Both the position numbers and the translations under genes were made by a program. Under the pieces are notes generated by a model, which saw only the letters and a program-made list of their open reading frames with translations, was not told where the DNA came from and did not search any database. Positions 63,563 to 64,000 of a DNA stretch of 64,000 nt are shown one piece after another. The stretch is from Gillisella vitis (GTDB lineage: Bacteria > Pseudomonadota > Alphaproteobacteria > Rhizobiales > Rhizobiaceae). Location: the NCBI GenBank assembly GCA_009744235.1, contig WPHV01000007.1, positions 1 through 64,000 of the forward strand, written 5' to 3'. Position 1 is the stretch's first letter, and every line of letters begins with the position of its first letter.

Positions 63563-64000
63563 ATGGCTTACGCAACAACCAATCCCTACACTGGCGAAAC
63601 TCTTATCACTTTTCCCGAAGCAACCGACGCTGCCGTTCAGGCGGCCATTACGGCGGCGGATGCCGCATTTCAGCAATGGCGACAGACATCCTTTGCCGAG
63701 CGGGCCAAGGTCATGCATGCCGCCGCCGAAATCCTGCGCGGACAGACGGATGATTATGCCAAGCTTTTGACCCTGGAAATGGGCAAGCTTATGTCTGAAG
63801 CACGCGCCGAGGTGGGACTGTCTGCCGACATCCTCGATTACTATGCCGTCAATGCCGAGCGCCTGTTGAAGCCGGAACAGCTTCCCGTCGCCCATAGGGC
63901 TGAAGGTGAGGCGATCCTGGTGCATGAGCCGCTGGGCGTGCTGCTGGCCATTGAGCCCTGGAATTTCCCCTATTACCAGATCGCCCGGATCATCGCGCCG
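63563..64000 (+). CDS. Succinate-semialdehyde dehydrogenase, 5' part (cut by window end)
   Basis: The first 146 residues of an ALDH-superfamily enzyme that runs off the right edge. The start MAYATTNPYTGETLITFPEA, the LLTLEMGKLMSEARAEV stretch and EPLGVLLAIEPWNFPYYQIAR match NAD(P)-dependent succinate-semialdehyde dehydrogenases of the GabD/YneI type. GGACGG precedes the ATG at moderate spacing. The catalytic Cys and Glu lie outside the window. It may carry succinate semialdehyde from the preceding cluster into the TCA cycle. Confidence 0.85.
   Translation, partial: MAYATTNPYTGETLITFPEATDAAVQAAITAADAAFQQWRQTSFAERAKVMHAAAEILRGQTDDYAKLLTLEMGKLMSEARAEVGLSADILDYYAVNAERLLKPEQLPVAHRAEGEAILVHEPLGVLLAIEPWNFPYYQIARIIAP

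Noticed and set aside
1..64000. CRISPR arrays, tRNA or rRNA genes, insertion sequences, attachment sites
   Set aside because: No regularly spaced repeats, transposase motifs, RNA gene signatures or terminal inverted repeats were noticed by reading. A dedicated tRNA or repeat scan could not be run.

Overview
The window looks like a chromosomal or chromid segment of a Rhizobiaceae alphaproteobacterium (Agrobacterium, Allorhizobium or Rhizobium type). The evidence is the impA-to-impN gene order of the type VI secretion (T6SS) locus, a fused TagF-PppA regulator as known in Agrobacterium, rhizobial-style kdp, dad and ars operons, and even GC-rich coding throughout. No rRNA, tRNA, CRISPR array or insertion sequence was seen. 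The genus is inference.

Layout. 1-1871: a C-terminal scrap of a zinc alcohol dehydrogenase, then an outer-membrane polysaccharide export lipoprotein gene ending in a strong hairpin. 1938-24949: a T6SS locus. The minus-strand imp operon runs tssA-tssB-tssC-tssC2-tagJ-tssE-tssF-tssG-fha-tssK-tssL-tssM-tagF/pppA-ppkA. Divergent from it is clpV-hcp plus an unrecognised 168-residue gene. VgrG, PAAR, TssJ and any recognisable effector are absent. 25918-28437: a fused secDF gene. 28484-32406: sulfur scavenging (sfnG, sfnB and an FAD protein). 32697-37058: an arsenic resistance operon (arsR, thioredoxin-type arsC, acr3, glutaredoxin-type arsC, arsH, an MFS exporter). 37080-45207: the high-affinity potassium system (kdpFABC with kdpDE, plus a tiny membrane protein ahead of kdpF). 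45336-50632: an FUSC membrane protein, recQ and a flavin monooxygenase. 50640-53639: alanine catabolism (dadX, dadA and a divergent Lrp-type regulator). 53740-64000: a GntR-controlled catabolic and uptake cluster.

How the genes work together. The T6SS locus holds its own post-translational switch: a Ser/Thr kinase, a TagF-phosphatase fusion, an FHA protein, and a TssL whose start choice puts a threonine at residue 14, the site known to be phosphorylated in A. tumefaciens. The phosphatase half lacks some metal-binding residues.

The most interesting metabolic region is the last 10 kb. It holds a GntR regulator, a PF06684-type protein, an alpha/beta hydrolase, a flavin reductase with an extra Nudix-like domain, a luciferase-like monooxygenase, an aldehyde dehydrogenase, a complete ABC importer, and the start of a succinate-semialdehyde dehydrogenase. 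This enzyme set resembles oxidative ring cleavage of a nitrogen heterocycle ending in succinate. A shared 19-bp motif lies ahead of both the regulator and the first catabolic gene, and a perfect FNR/FixK box lies ahead of the final dehydrogenase.
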